NCBI GenBank assembly: GCA_937872985.1
Contig: CALMUW010000068.1
Location: 1 to 43,655, forward strand
Length of the DNA stretch: 43,655 nucleotides
Origin: an uncultured Alphaproteobacteria bacterium
GTDB lineage: Bacteria > Pseudomonadota > Alphaproteobacteria > Rhizobiales > Aestuariivirgaceae
Reading direction: 5' to 3'
The stretch's first letter is position 1, and every line of letters begins with the position of its first letter. This document shows positions 8,543 to 18,130 of this stretch, piece by piece. The position numbers and the translations under genes are program-made. Under the pieces are notes generated by a model that saw nothing but the letters and a program-made list of their open reading frames with translations, ran no database searches and was not told where the DNA came from.

Positions 8543-10255
8543 TTACTCCTTGCCTTCGGCATCCTTCTTCTTCAGCGCCGCCTGCAGGATGTCGCCCAGG
8601 GAAGCGCCTGAGTCGGAGGAGCCATACTGGGCCACCGCCTCGCGCTCATCGGCAATTTCCAGAGCCTTGATGGACACGTTGATCTTGCGCGCCTTGGGAT
8701 CGAACACGGTCACCTTGGCGTCGAACTTCTCGCCCACGGCGAAGCGTTCGGTGCGCTGTTCGGCCCGGTCGCGGGCCAGGTCGCCGCGCTTGATGTAGGC
8801 CACCATGTCGGAGCCTGCGATCTTCACCTCGAGACCGGCATCCTCCACCTTCACCACTTCGCAGGTGACGGTGTCGCCCTTCTTCATGCTGCCCACCGAG
8901 CGGATGGGATCGCCGGAAAGCTGCTTGATGCCGAGTGAGATGCGCTCCTTCTCCTGGTCGACGTCGAGCACCACGGCCTTGACGTGATCGCCCTTCTTGA
9001 AGTCCTTGATGGCGTCTTCGCCGGGGCGCTTCCAGTCGATGTCGGAGAGATGGACCATGCCGTCCACATCGCCGTCGAGGCCGATGAACAGGCCGAACTC
9101 GGTGATGTTCTTAATCTCGCCTTCAACCACCGTGCCGTTGGGATACTTGGACGAGAAGGTCTCCCACGGGTTGTTCTGCACCTGCTTGAGGCCGAGCGAG
9201 ATGCGGCGCTTGGCCGAATCGATCTCGAGCACCTGCACGTCCACTTCCTCGGAGGTCGAGAGGATCTTGCCGGGATGCACGTTCTTCTTGGTCCACGACA
9301 TTTCGGACACATGCACCAGGCCTTCGATGCCGTCTTCCAGCTCGATGAAGGCACCGTAGTCGGTGATGTTGGTGACCCGGCCACGCACCTTGGAGCCGAC
9401 CGGATACTTGCCCGCCACCAGTTCCCACGGATCCTTCTCCAGCTGCTTCATGCCGAGCGAGATGCGCTGGGTTTCCGGATTGATGCGGATGATCTGCACC
9501 TTGACGGTCTGGCCCACGGCCAACACGTCGGACGGATGGTTGACGCGCTTCCAGGCAATGTCGGTGACATGCAGCAGGCCGTCGATGCCGCCCAGGTCCA
9601 CGAAGGCGCCGTAGTCGGTGATGTTCTTGACCACGCCGTCGACCACCTGGCCCTCGGCGAGATTCTGCACCAGTTCCGAGCGCTGTTCGGCGCGGGTCTC
9701 TTCCATGATGGCGCGGCGCGACACCACGATGTTGCCGCGGCGGCGGTCCATCTTGAGGATCTGGAAGGGCTGCGACACATGCATGAGGGGGCCGACGTCG
9801 CGGATCGGACGCACGTCCACCTGCGAGCCGGGCAGGAAGGCCACGGCACCGCCGAGGTCCACGGTGAAGCCGCCCTTGACGCGGCCGAAGATCACGCCCT
9901 CGACGCGCTCGTTCTTGTTGGACATTTCCTCGAGGCGGGTCCAGGCCTCCTCGCGGCGCGCCTTGTCGCGCGACAGCACGGCTTCGCCGAGGGCATTCTC
10001 GATGCGTTCGAGATAGACTTCCACCGTGTCGCCGGTCTTGATGGCGGGGTCCTTGCCGGGGGTGGAGAATTCCTTGAGAGCGACACGGCCCTCCATCTTC
10101 AGGCCCACGTCGATGATGACGAAATCATTCTCGACGGCAACCACGCGGCCCTTGACCACGGCACCTTCATTGACGGGGTTGTCGGAATAGCTCTCGGCCA
10201 GCATGGCCTCGAAATCATCACGGGTGGGATTCATGGAAACGGCGGATTTCGCCAT
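8543..10255 (-). CDS. rpsA: 30S ribosomal protein S1
   Basis: A 570-residue protein with six S1 RNA-binding repeats, the full length for proteobacterial S1. Repeats are visible as successive segments such as [59 protein letters not shown] and [22 protein letters not shown]1 binds mRNA leaders and helps initiation on weak ribosome-binding sites. The start at 10255 is chosen because AAGGA lies 12 nt upstream; an internal ATG 21 bp later (MNPTRDDF) resembles the start in many relatives and cannot be excluded. It follows cmk by 273 bp, the usual cmk-rpsA pairing. Confidence 0.97.
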   Translation of the reverse strand: MAKSAVSMNPTRDDFEAMLAESYSDNPVNEGAVVKGRVVAVENDFVIIDVGLKMEGRVALKEFSTPGKDPAIKTGDTVEVYLERIENALGEAVLSRDKARREEAWTRLEEMSNKNERVEGVIFGRVKGGFTVDLGGAVAFLPGSQVDVRPIRDVGPLMHVSQPFQILKMDRRRGNIVVSRRAIMEETRAEQRSELVQNLAEGQVVDGVVKNITDYGAFVDLGGIDGLLHVTDIAWKRVNHPSDVLAVGQTVKVQIIRINPETQRISLGMKQLEKDPWELVAGKYPVGSKVRGRVTNITDYGAFIELEDGIEGLVHVSEMSWTKKNVHPGKILSTSEEVDVQVLEIDSAKRRISLGLKQVQNNPWETFSSKYPNGTVVEGEIKNITEFGLFIGLDGDVDGMVHLSDIDWKRPGEDAIKDFKKGDHVKAVVLDVDQEKERISLGIKQLSGDPIRSVGSMKKGDTVTCEVVKVEDAGLEVKIAGSDMVAYIKRGDLARDRAEQRTERFAVGEKFDAKVTVFDPKARKINVSIKALEIADEREAVAQYGSSDSGASLGDILQAALKKKDAEGKE

Positions 10256-10528
10256 GGAGACTTGTCCTTGAGTGGTTGGGCCGGCACTGGGGCGGGAAGC
10301 TTGGTCCCGCGAAAAGCTGCCGGTGCTGTCAGGGGGCGTGAAGCCAACCTCTGACCGGGGTTGAGGGCGTCAGACCGCTCACGGATTCCGTCCTTCGAGG
10401 CGGACGGGGGAGGGGCCGGACTGTCTGGAGGGTGGCAGGCCACGCCTCCGGTTCAAACGGGGTCAAACCCCGTCCTCGAAGCCCGGCCGCTATAGCCCAA
10501 AGGGTGGGGCGAGTCCACCGGGAAAGGA
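10256..10528 (-). other. rpsA leader region between cmk and rpsA
   Basis: This is the longest gap in the window (273 bp) and shows no plausible gene. It contains two short hairpins: 10457-10473 (7-bp stem, loop CAA) and 10388-10407 (CCGTCC paired with GGACGG). On the minus strand TATAGC at about 10488-10493 could be a -10 element for rpsA, but no convincing -35 is visible. S1 synthesis is autoregulated at its own leader in E. coli, so a structured leader is expected; nothing here identifies the exact signal. Confidence 0.4.
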
Positions 10529-12549
<2,021 letters not shown>

Positions 12550-12660
12550 TCATCTGCCCTTGCGGGGGTTGGTGCCCAGCGGCGCGGCGGGGTTTTGACA
12601 ATCGCCATGAGCCATGGCATGGGAGCGCCCAATCAACCCCATCCGTCGAAAGGACGCCCC

Positions 12661-13086
12661 GTGGTCAAGGCTGAACTCGGAACCAAGCGCACCTGCCCCT
12701 CCTGTGCGGCGCGCTTCTATGACCTGCTCAAGAATCCTATCACCTGCCCCAAGTGCGGCGTGAGCTTTACCGCTGCTGCCATCCTGCCCTCCAAGGGCGA
12801 TTATCCGGGCGCCGCGCCCGCGCCCGCGCCCAAGGCCCGCGTGGTCGAGGAGGTGGATGAGGCGGATACGGGTGATGTCGAACTGGTCAGCCTCGAGGAC
12901 GTCGAGGAGGACGGCAAGGACGAGGACGACGAGACCGCCGGCATCGAGGATGTGGAAATCGAGGACGGCGAGGGCGGCGAAGAGGACGACGACACCTTCC
13001 TCGTCGAAGAGGAAGAGGAGGGCGACAACATGTCGGGCCTCATCGATGGCGGCTCCGGCGGCAAGGAAGGCGAGGAGGAGAACTGA
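12661..13086 (+). CDS. FYDLN acid-domain protein (TIGR02300-like), hypothetical
   Basis: A protein of about 141 residues. The N-terminus carries a zinc-ribbon-like motif, CPSCAARFYDLLKNPITCPKC, and the rest is dominated by Asp and Glu runs (for example DVEEDGKDEDDETAG and FLVEEEEEGD). This fits the alphaproteobacterial FYDLN acid-domain family of unknown function. The start is taken as GTG at 12661, because AAAGGA lies about 8 nt upstream and relatives start just before ELGTKR; an ATG at 12607 is an alternative. It is transcribed away from aroA, the conserved context for this family. The very acidic tail suggests an interaction with a basic partner, but no role can be assigned. Confidence 0.85.
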   Translation: MVKAELGTKRTCPSCAARFYDLLKNPITCPKCGVSFTAAAILPSKGDYPGAAPAPAPKARVVEEVDEADTGDVELVSLEDVEEDGKDEDDETAGIEDVEIEDGEGGEEDDDTFLVEEEEEGDNMSGLIDGGSGGKEGEEEN

Positions 13087-13148
13087 GGCTCCTTGCGTGT
13101 CCTTTGGCCGGTTTGGCCGGGCCTGAAAGTTTTGCTTGATTGTTGAAC

Positions 13149-13171
13149 CGGGCGGAACTAGGTTCCGCCCG
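13149..13171 (+). terminator. Hairpin after the FYDLN-domain gene
   Basis: A 10-bp perfect inverted repeat (CGGGCGGAAC and GTTCCGCCCG) with a TAG loop lies 62 bp after the stop codon. No U-run follows, so it is a weak or Rho-assisted terminator candidate, or an mRNA 3'-end stabiliser. A second short hairpin (GGGGC-agc-GCCCC) lies at about 13180-13192, before the tRNA. Confidence 0.45.
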
Positions 13172-13232
13172 CTTCCGCCGGGGCAGCGCCCCGAAGGAAC
13201 CATCCCAATACCCTTGTGGTTGGAAATGACGT

Positions 13233-13308
<76 letters not shown>

Positions 13309-13357
13309 TCCACTCTCCTGAACAGTCTCGCGCTTCTTCCCGGCGACCGCAAGCAAC

Positions 13358-13387
13358 CTGACTTTTGCCGGACTCATCAAAAGTCAG
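13358..13387. terminator. Stem-loop between tRNA-Ala and the convergent moaA
   Basis: A 10-bp perfect inverted repeat, CTGACTTTTG (13358-13367) and CAAAAGTCAG (13378-13387), with a 10-nt loop. It lies between two convergent units, 50 bp after the tRNA and 103 bp after the moaA stop. The A/T-containing stem base could act as a bidirectional terminator. The rest of 13309-13490 shows no gene. Confidence 0.45.
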
Positions 13388-13490
13388 ACAAGGAGCGCGC
13401 CATCAATCCATCAATGGAGGTGGAGCGGTGGCCTTGAGCCATCACAGCCACTCCCGCTCCAGGGGCGCCGTGGGTTCCGCTGCTTGCGGC

Positions 13491-14570
13491 TCAGCCGCCC
13501 GTGACATTCATGCCCCGGCCCACGGCGGCGAAGGCATCGCTGCGGCCGATGACGAAATCATGGCCCCGGGGCTTGGCCGCCACCGCGCCGTCAATCAATG
13601 CCGCCACCGCCGCATTGCCCTCCGAGCCACGCAGCGCGCCGCGCAATTCCACCGCGCCCTCGTGGCCGAGGCAGGTATAGAGCGTGCCGGTGCAGGACAG
13701 GCGCACCCGGTTGCAGCCCTCGCAGAAACTGTGGCTCAAGGGCGTGATAAAACCCAGCCTGCCCCCGGTTTCGGCCACCGTCACATAGCGCGCCGGGCCG
13801 CCGCTGCGATGGCGGGACGGAATCAGGGTGAAACGCTGCGCCAAGTGCTGTTCAAAGGCCGCCAGCGACAGATGCTGGGCCGCGCGGTCAACCCCGATGC
13901 GCCCCACCGGCATGACCTCGATGAGCGTCATGTCCATGCCGCGATCATGGGCCCAGGCCATGAGGTCCGGCACCTCCGCGTCGTTGACGCCCTTCTGCAA
14001 AACCGTGTTGAGCTTGACCGACAGGCCAGCCTGCCGGGCGGCTGTGATGCCCGCCAATACGTCCTCCAGCCGCCCGCGCGGGCTGATCGCCCGGAACACC
14101 TCGGGCCGCATGCTGTCGAGGGAGACGTTGATCCGCCGCACCCCGGCCTTCGCCAGCGCCGGGGCAAAGCGGGAAAGCAGGCTGCCGTTGGTGGTGAGCG
14201 TCACCTCATCCAGCCGGCCTTGCCCCACCGCATCCCCGAGGAGGGAGATGAGCGTCAGCACATTCCTGCGCACCAGCGGTTCGCCGCCGGTCAGCCGGAT
14301 GCGGCGGACGCCGCGCGCCATGAACAGGTCGGAAAGCCGCGCCAGTTCCTCCAGCGTCAGGAGGTCGCTGTGCGCCAGGAAATCGGGATCTTCCGCCATG
14401 CAATAGCTGCAGCGGAAATTGCAGCGGTCGGTGACCGAAAGCCGGAGGTAGCTGATGCGCCGGCCAAGGCCATCGACCAGCGGGGCGGTGGTCCCGGCAT
14501 CTGGCAAGGGCAGCATGATGGGGTCGCCCTTGCCTGGCGCTTTCCACAGTGTGGTGCGATGGACGGTCAC
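13491..14570 (-). CDS. moaA: GTP 3',8-cyclase MoaA (molybdenum cofactor synthesis)
   Basis: A radical SAM enzyme of about 359 residues that starts molybdopterin synthesis from GTP. It has the N-terminal cluster motif CNFRCSYC (Cys50, Cys54, Cys57), the C-terminal cluster region FCEGCNRVRLSCTGTLYTCLG, and the terminal Gly-Gly (NVTGG) that MoaA needs for activity. The GTG at 14570 is chosen because AGGAG lies 7-11 nt upstream; an internal ATG at 14516 has a weaker site. It begins 56 bp after the torA stop on the same strand, so it is probably cotranscribed and supplies cofactor when the molybdoenzyme is made. Confidence 0.92.
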   Translation of the reverse strand: MTVHRTTLWKAPGKGDPIMLPLPDAGTTAPLVDGLGRRISYLRLSVTDRCNFRCSYCMAEDPDFLAHSDLLTLEELARLSDLFMARGVRRIRLTGGEPLVRRNVLTLISLLGDAVGQGRLDEVTLTTNGSLLSRFAPALAKAGVRRINVSLDSMRPEVFRAISPRGRLEDVLAGITAARQAGLSVKLNTVLQKGVNDAEVPDLMAWAHDRGMDMTLIEVMPVGRIGVDRAAQHLSLAAFEQHLAQRFTLIPSRHRSGGPARYVTVAETGGRLGFITPLSHSFCEGCNRVRLSCTGTLYTCLGHEGAVELRGALRGSEGNAAVAALIDGAVAAKPRGHDFVIGRSDAFAAVGRGMNVTGG

Positions 14571-14626
14571 GGGGCCTCTCCTGTGGCAGGGGGCGGGGAT
14601 GGGAAGCCCATCCCCGCCAGGTGGCG

Positions 14627-17296
14627 TCAATTGGCGTCAGCCGCGTTCTTTTCCAGGAAGTCGAGAACCATCGTGCGTTCCTTGTCATCAAGCCCAGCGC
14701 GCTGGAACATCACTTCGGTGATGCCCTTCCACTGCAGCTTGGTGTAGGCGGCCGGATCACGCGGACCATGGCAGACCGTGCAGCGCTGGTAGAACAGATG
14801 CTCGGCGGGGTCCATGGCGGCCTGCTGCTTCTCGATGATGGCGGTCAGCCGGTCGAGGCCAATGACCGCTTCCTCGATGGGCGTGAACGCCACACCTTCC
14901 TCGATCTTCGGCGGTTCATAGGCAGTGCTCGGGCCTTCGGCGTCGGTGCACTTCTTCAGGCTCGCGACACAGGTGTTGGCGGTGGTGGCTTGCGTCAGCC
15001 CGCTCGACCTGCGGCTCGAGGTGATGAAGTTGATGAGGCCGTTGTTGCAGCGGCCCTTGCTGTCCGGGTTCGGCCAGGCGCCCTCATAGATCGACACCAC
15101 GCCGGGCATGATCTTGTCGGACACCACCGCACCGGCGATGAGCGCGCCCCGGTCATTGCTGAGTTCGACGAGGTCGCCATCGGCGATGCCGTTCCTGGCC
15201 GCGTCTTCAGCGCTGATGCGGATCGGCTCACGGCCCTGCACGTAGTAGAGGTCACGCAGCCGTTCGGAGTTGGCCATCTGCGAATGGATGCGGAACCACG
15301 GATGCGGGCTCACCACATGCACCTGGCCTTCCTTGGCGTTGCCGAGGTATTCCGCCGCTTCCATGAACATGGGCATGCCGGGGCAGTCCTCGATCTTCAT
15401 GTCGGCGATGGTCTGGCAGAACATCTCGATCTTGCCGGATTTGGTGTGCAGCGGGTTCTTTTCCGGGTCGTCGCGGAAGGCGCCATGCCGCACCCACTGG
15501 TTGGCCTCCTTCGGCGTGTCGAGCACGACGTAGCCCTTCTTCCAGAAGTCGGCGAAGGGCATGATGTCCTTGGCAGCGGATTTGCCGTAGGCAAATTCGA
15601 TGTGGTACATGGCGTCCTGGCCTTCGGTGAACTGGATTTCGAGGCCCATCAGCGCCGACAGGCGGCGGAAGATCTCATAGTCGTCCAGGCTCTCGCCCAC
15701 CGGATCGATCACCTTCTTCATGGCGTAGATGACGTTGCCGGAGTAGCTGCCGCCGGAGGAGATATCGTCGCGCTCCACCGTGCAGGTGGAGGGCAGGACG
15801 ATGTCGGCCCAGCGGGTCGAGGCGGTCCACCAGGCGTCCTGGCAGATCACATGTTCCAGCACCTTGAGGGCGCCGATCAGCTCGTTGGTGTTCTGCTGAT
15901 GCGACATGAAGTTGTTGCCGGAGTTGTAGAGCAGCTTGGCGGCCGGATACTTGTAGGTCTTGCCGTTGCGGGTGAATTCGCCGCCCGGGTTGAGCAGCAT
16001 GTCGCTGATGCGCGAGGCCGGGCAGAAGCCCTTCACCAGGTTGCGGCCCTGCGACAAGCCGGAGGGGCCAGCCTTGCCGGACTGCGGCAGGCCGCCGTTG
16101 CCGTAATGCCACGAGAAGCCGACACCCTGCCCGGGCAGGCCGATCTTGCCGGTCAGGGCGGCGAAGTTGACGATGGCCCAATGGGTCATCTCGCCGTGGT
16201 GGGCGCGTTGCAGCGACCAGGCGCCGGCGATCTCGGTCTTCTTGTCGGCGAGCAGCAGGGCAAGCTCGGTGATCTTGGCCGCCGGGATGCCCGTATACCT
16301 GGACGCCCATTCCGGGGTCTTGGGCTCGGTGCCGTCCTTGCCCATGATGTGGTCGATGACCTTGTCCGAACCGACGGTGTATTTCTCCAGGAAGGCCTTG
16401 TCGATCTTGCCGGCCTTGATCACCTCGTGGCTCATGGCCAGGAACAGGGCCACGTCCGTATTGGGAACGATGCGGATCCATTCCGAGCCCAGCGCCTCGT
16501 CGGTGCCGGTATATTGCGGGTTGATGGAGATGAACTTCACGCCCGCGTCGCGGATCTCCTCCCACTTGGCCGACATCTGGTGGTCGCCCACCATGTAGTC
16601 GATGCGGTTGTTCTTGATGGGATCGCAGCCGACGAGCACGAAGACTTCGGTGTTGTCGCGGATCACCTGCCAGGCGGTCTGCGGCGAATAGACTTCCATG
16701 TCGCCGATGATGAAGGGCAGCGACACCTGCGAGGCACCCGCCGAATAGTCGGCGATGGTCATGGAGGAACCGCCGAACAGGTTGAAGAAGCGGCCCTGCA
16801 GCACGTTGGGCTTCATGATGCCGGCGTGTGACCAGCCGCCATAGGACGACGAGAACAGGGCTTCATTGCCATATTTCGCCACCGTATCGACGATGGCCTT
16901 GGCGGTAAGCCGCAGCGCGGTGTCCCAGTCAACGCGGACGAAGGGCTCCTTGCCGCGCAGCTCGACCTTGCGGTCTTCCTTGTCCCAGTTCTCGAGGTAG
17001 GACTTGCGCACCATGGGATAGAGAATGCGGCTCTTGTCGTAGGTGCGGTCGAGCATGCCGTACATCAGCATCTCGGTCGGGCGCGCATCCAGTTCGAACA
17101 TGGGCTGAACACCGACGAACTTGCCGTCCTTCACGATGGCCTCGAAGGGGCCATAGTGGCTGGCGTGGAAAATCCGGTTGGAATGGGAATTGGGGTCAAC
17201 CGATGCAAGCGCCGTGCTGCCTGCGAAACGGGACGCCAGAACAGCCGCAACGCCACCTTTGACGAAATTGCGGCGGGAAAGCTCGAAGCGGTCCAT
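14627..17296 (-). CDS. torA: TorA-type molybdopterin N-/S-oxide reductase with C-terminal haem c motif
   Basis: An 889-residue periplasmic terminal reductase of the DMSO reductase family. The start at 17296 has AGGAG 6 nt upstream and gives the Tat signal SRRNFVKGG followed by a hydrophobic stretch ending near ALAS. The Mo ligand is probably Ser185 in IADYSAGASQ. The molybdopterin body ends near GLTQATTANTCVASLKKC. About 75 extra residues then carry one haem c site, CTVCHGPRDP at 839-848, a pattern like the C-terminal domain of TorC. Tyr152 in SYGGWS resembles the DMSO reductase/BisC tyrosine that E. coli TorA lacks, so the substrate could be TMAO, DMSO or related oxides. The torRST neighbours favour TMAO. 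No torC or torD is nearby. Confidence 0.85.
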   Translation of the reverse strand: MDRFELSRRNFVKGGVAAVLASRFAGSTALASVDPNSHSNRIFHASHYGPFEAIVKDGKFVGVQPMFELDARPTEMLMYGMLDRTYDKSRILYPMVRKSYLENWDKEDRKVELRGKEPFVRVDWDTALRLTAKAIVDTVAKYGNEALFSSSYGGWSHAGIMKPNVLQGRFFNLFGGSSMTIADYSAGASQVSLPFIIGDMEVYSPQTAWQVIRDNTEVFVLVGCDPIKNNRIDYMVGDHQMSAKWEEIRDAGVKFISINPQYTGTDEALGSEWIRIVPNTDVALFLAMSHEVIKAGKIDKAFLEKYTVGSDKVIDHIMGKDGTEPKTPEWASRYTGIPAAKITELALLLADKKTEIAGAWSLQRAHHGEMTHWAIVNFAALTGKIGLPGQGVGFSWHYGNGGLPQSGKAGPSGLSQGRNLVKGFCPASRISDMLLNPGGEFTRNGKTYKYPAAKLLYNSGNNFMSHQQNTNELIGALKVLEHVICQDAWWTASTRWADIVLPSTCTVERDDISSGGSYSGNVIYAMKKVIDPVGESLDDYEIFRRLSALMGLEIQFTEGQDAMYHIEFAYGKSAAKDIMPFADFWKKGYVVLDTPKEANQWVRHGAFRDDPEKNPLHTKSGKIEMFCQTIADMKIEDCPGMPMFMEAAEYLGNAKEGQVHVVSPHPWFRIHSQMANSERLRDLYYVQGREPIRISAEDAARNGIADGDLVELSNDRGALIAGAVVSDKIMPGVVSIYEGAWPNPDSKGRCNNGLINFITSSRRSSGLTQATTANTCVASLKKCTDAEGPSTAYEPPKIEEGVAFTPIEEAVIGLDRLTAIIEKQQAAMDPAEHLFYQRCTVCHGPRDPAAYTKLQWKGITEVMFQRAGLDDKERTMVLDFLEKNAADAN

Positions 17297-17360
17297 GTGT
17301 GTCTCCTGTGTTGCCATGACGCCCGCAGGCTAGGGCGGCGATGTGAACAGGTCTCACGGG

Positions 17361-17400
17361 CTTGTAAACCGCTTGTGGGAAGTTGTGAAAATTTGTAAAC
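17361..17400. promoter_or_regulatory. Four tandem tor-box-like direct repeats between torA and torR
   Basis: TTGT occurs at 17362, 17373, 17383 and 17393, spaced 11, 10 and 10 bp, in decamers CTTGTAAACC, GCTTGTGGGA, AGTTGTGAAA and ATTTGTAAAC. Such one-turn-spaced direct repeats are the usual binding pattern of OmpR-type regulators, and E. coli has four tor boxes between torR and torCAD. A weak torA -10 (TAGCCT, minus strand, 17327-17332) would place the repeats at about -41 to -80. The block ends 10 bp before the torR start, so binding there should also repress torR. The decamer sequence is not the E. coli one. Confidence 0.7.
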
Positions 17401-17410
17401 GAGGCGGGAG

Positions 17411-18130
17411 ATGACCCTGACTCCCCACATCGTGGTGATCGAGGACCATGCGGTGACCCGCATGCGGCTTGTCTCCTACCTGCGCCAGCAGCTCTACCGG
17501 GTGAGCGAGGCGGCGGATGCCGCCCAGGCCGAGGACATCATGGCCAGGAACCCGGCCGACCTGCTCATCGTGGACATCAATCTCGAGGGCAAGGACGGGC
17601 TGGAAATCACCCGCGAGCAGCGGGCCCGCTCCGACGTGGGCATCATCCTGCTCACCGCCCGCACCGACCATGTGGACCGCATTGTCGGGCTGGAACTGGG
17701 GGCGGACGATTACATCACCAAGCCCTTCGACCCGCGCGAACTGGCGGCGCGCGTCAAGAACCTGCTGCGCCGGGTGGCGGAAGGCCGGGCGGCGGGCAGT
17801 CAGGCGGCCCGGCCGGTGAAGCTCGGCGGCTGGACCCTGGACATGGAGGCGCGGCGCGTCATGGACGCCAGCGGCGCGGAGGTCACTCTCACCAAGTCGG
17901 AATTCGATCTTCTCCGTCATTTCGCCCAGGCCTCCGGCATGGTCCTGTCACGCACCCGGCTGATGCAGGCCATTAGCCACCGTGAATGGAACGCCGACGA
18001 CCGCACCGTCGATGTGCTGGTGGGCAGGCTGCGGCGCAAGCTGGCCCAGGCCTCCCCGCCCCCCGCCACCATCACCACCGTCCATGGCGAAGGCTACATG
18101 TTCATTGCCATGGCCGAGGGCAAGGCCTGA
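17411..18130 (+). CDS. torR: Two-component response regulator, TorR/OmpR family
   Basis: A 239-residue regulator. The receiver domain has acidic residues Glu11-Asp12, the phosphate acceptor Asp55 in LLIVDINLEGKDGLE, Thr82 and Lys104 in ITKPFDPRE. The C-terminal winged helix (about 137-235) includes LTKSEFDLLRHF, the recognition region and DVLVGRLRRKL. It is divergent from torA across the putative tor boxes and convergent with the sensor torS; the two stop codons abut at 18130/18131. It probably activates torA in response to TMAO signalled by TorT-TorS. Confidence 0.9.
   Translation: MTLTPHIVVIEDHAVTRMRLVSYLRQQLYRVSEAADAAQAEDIMARNPADLLIVDINLEGKDGLEITREQRARSDVGIILLTARTDHVDRIVGLELGADDYITKPFDPRELAARVKNLLRRVAEGRAAGSQAARPVKLGGWTLDMEARRVMDASGAEVTLTKSEFDLLRHFAQASGMVLSRTRLMQAISHREWNADDRTVDVLVGRLRRKLAQASPPPATITTVHGEGYMFIAMAEGKA

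Noticed and set aside
8473..8562. A longer SppA starting at 8562 or 8496
   Set aside because: 8562 lies inside rpsA, and 8496 is right beside the strong hairpin with no ribosome-binding site. The extra residues are not like SppA N-termini.
14549..16831. A 760-codon open frame on the plus strand opposite torA
   Set aside because: It lies fully antisense to a clear molybdoenzyme gene and its translation has the Gly/Ala/His/Arg-rich composition typical of GC-rich shadow frames, with no recognisable domain.
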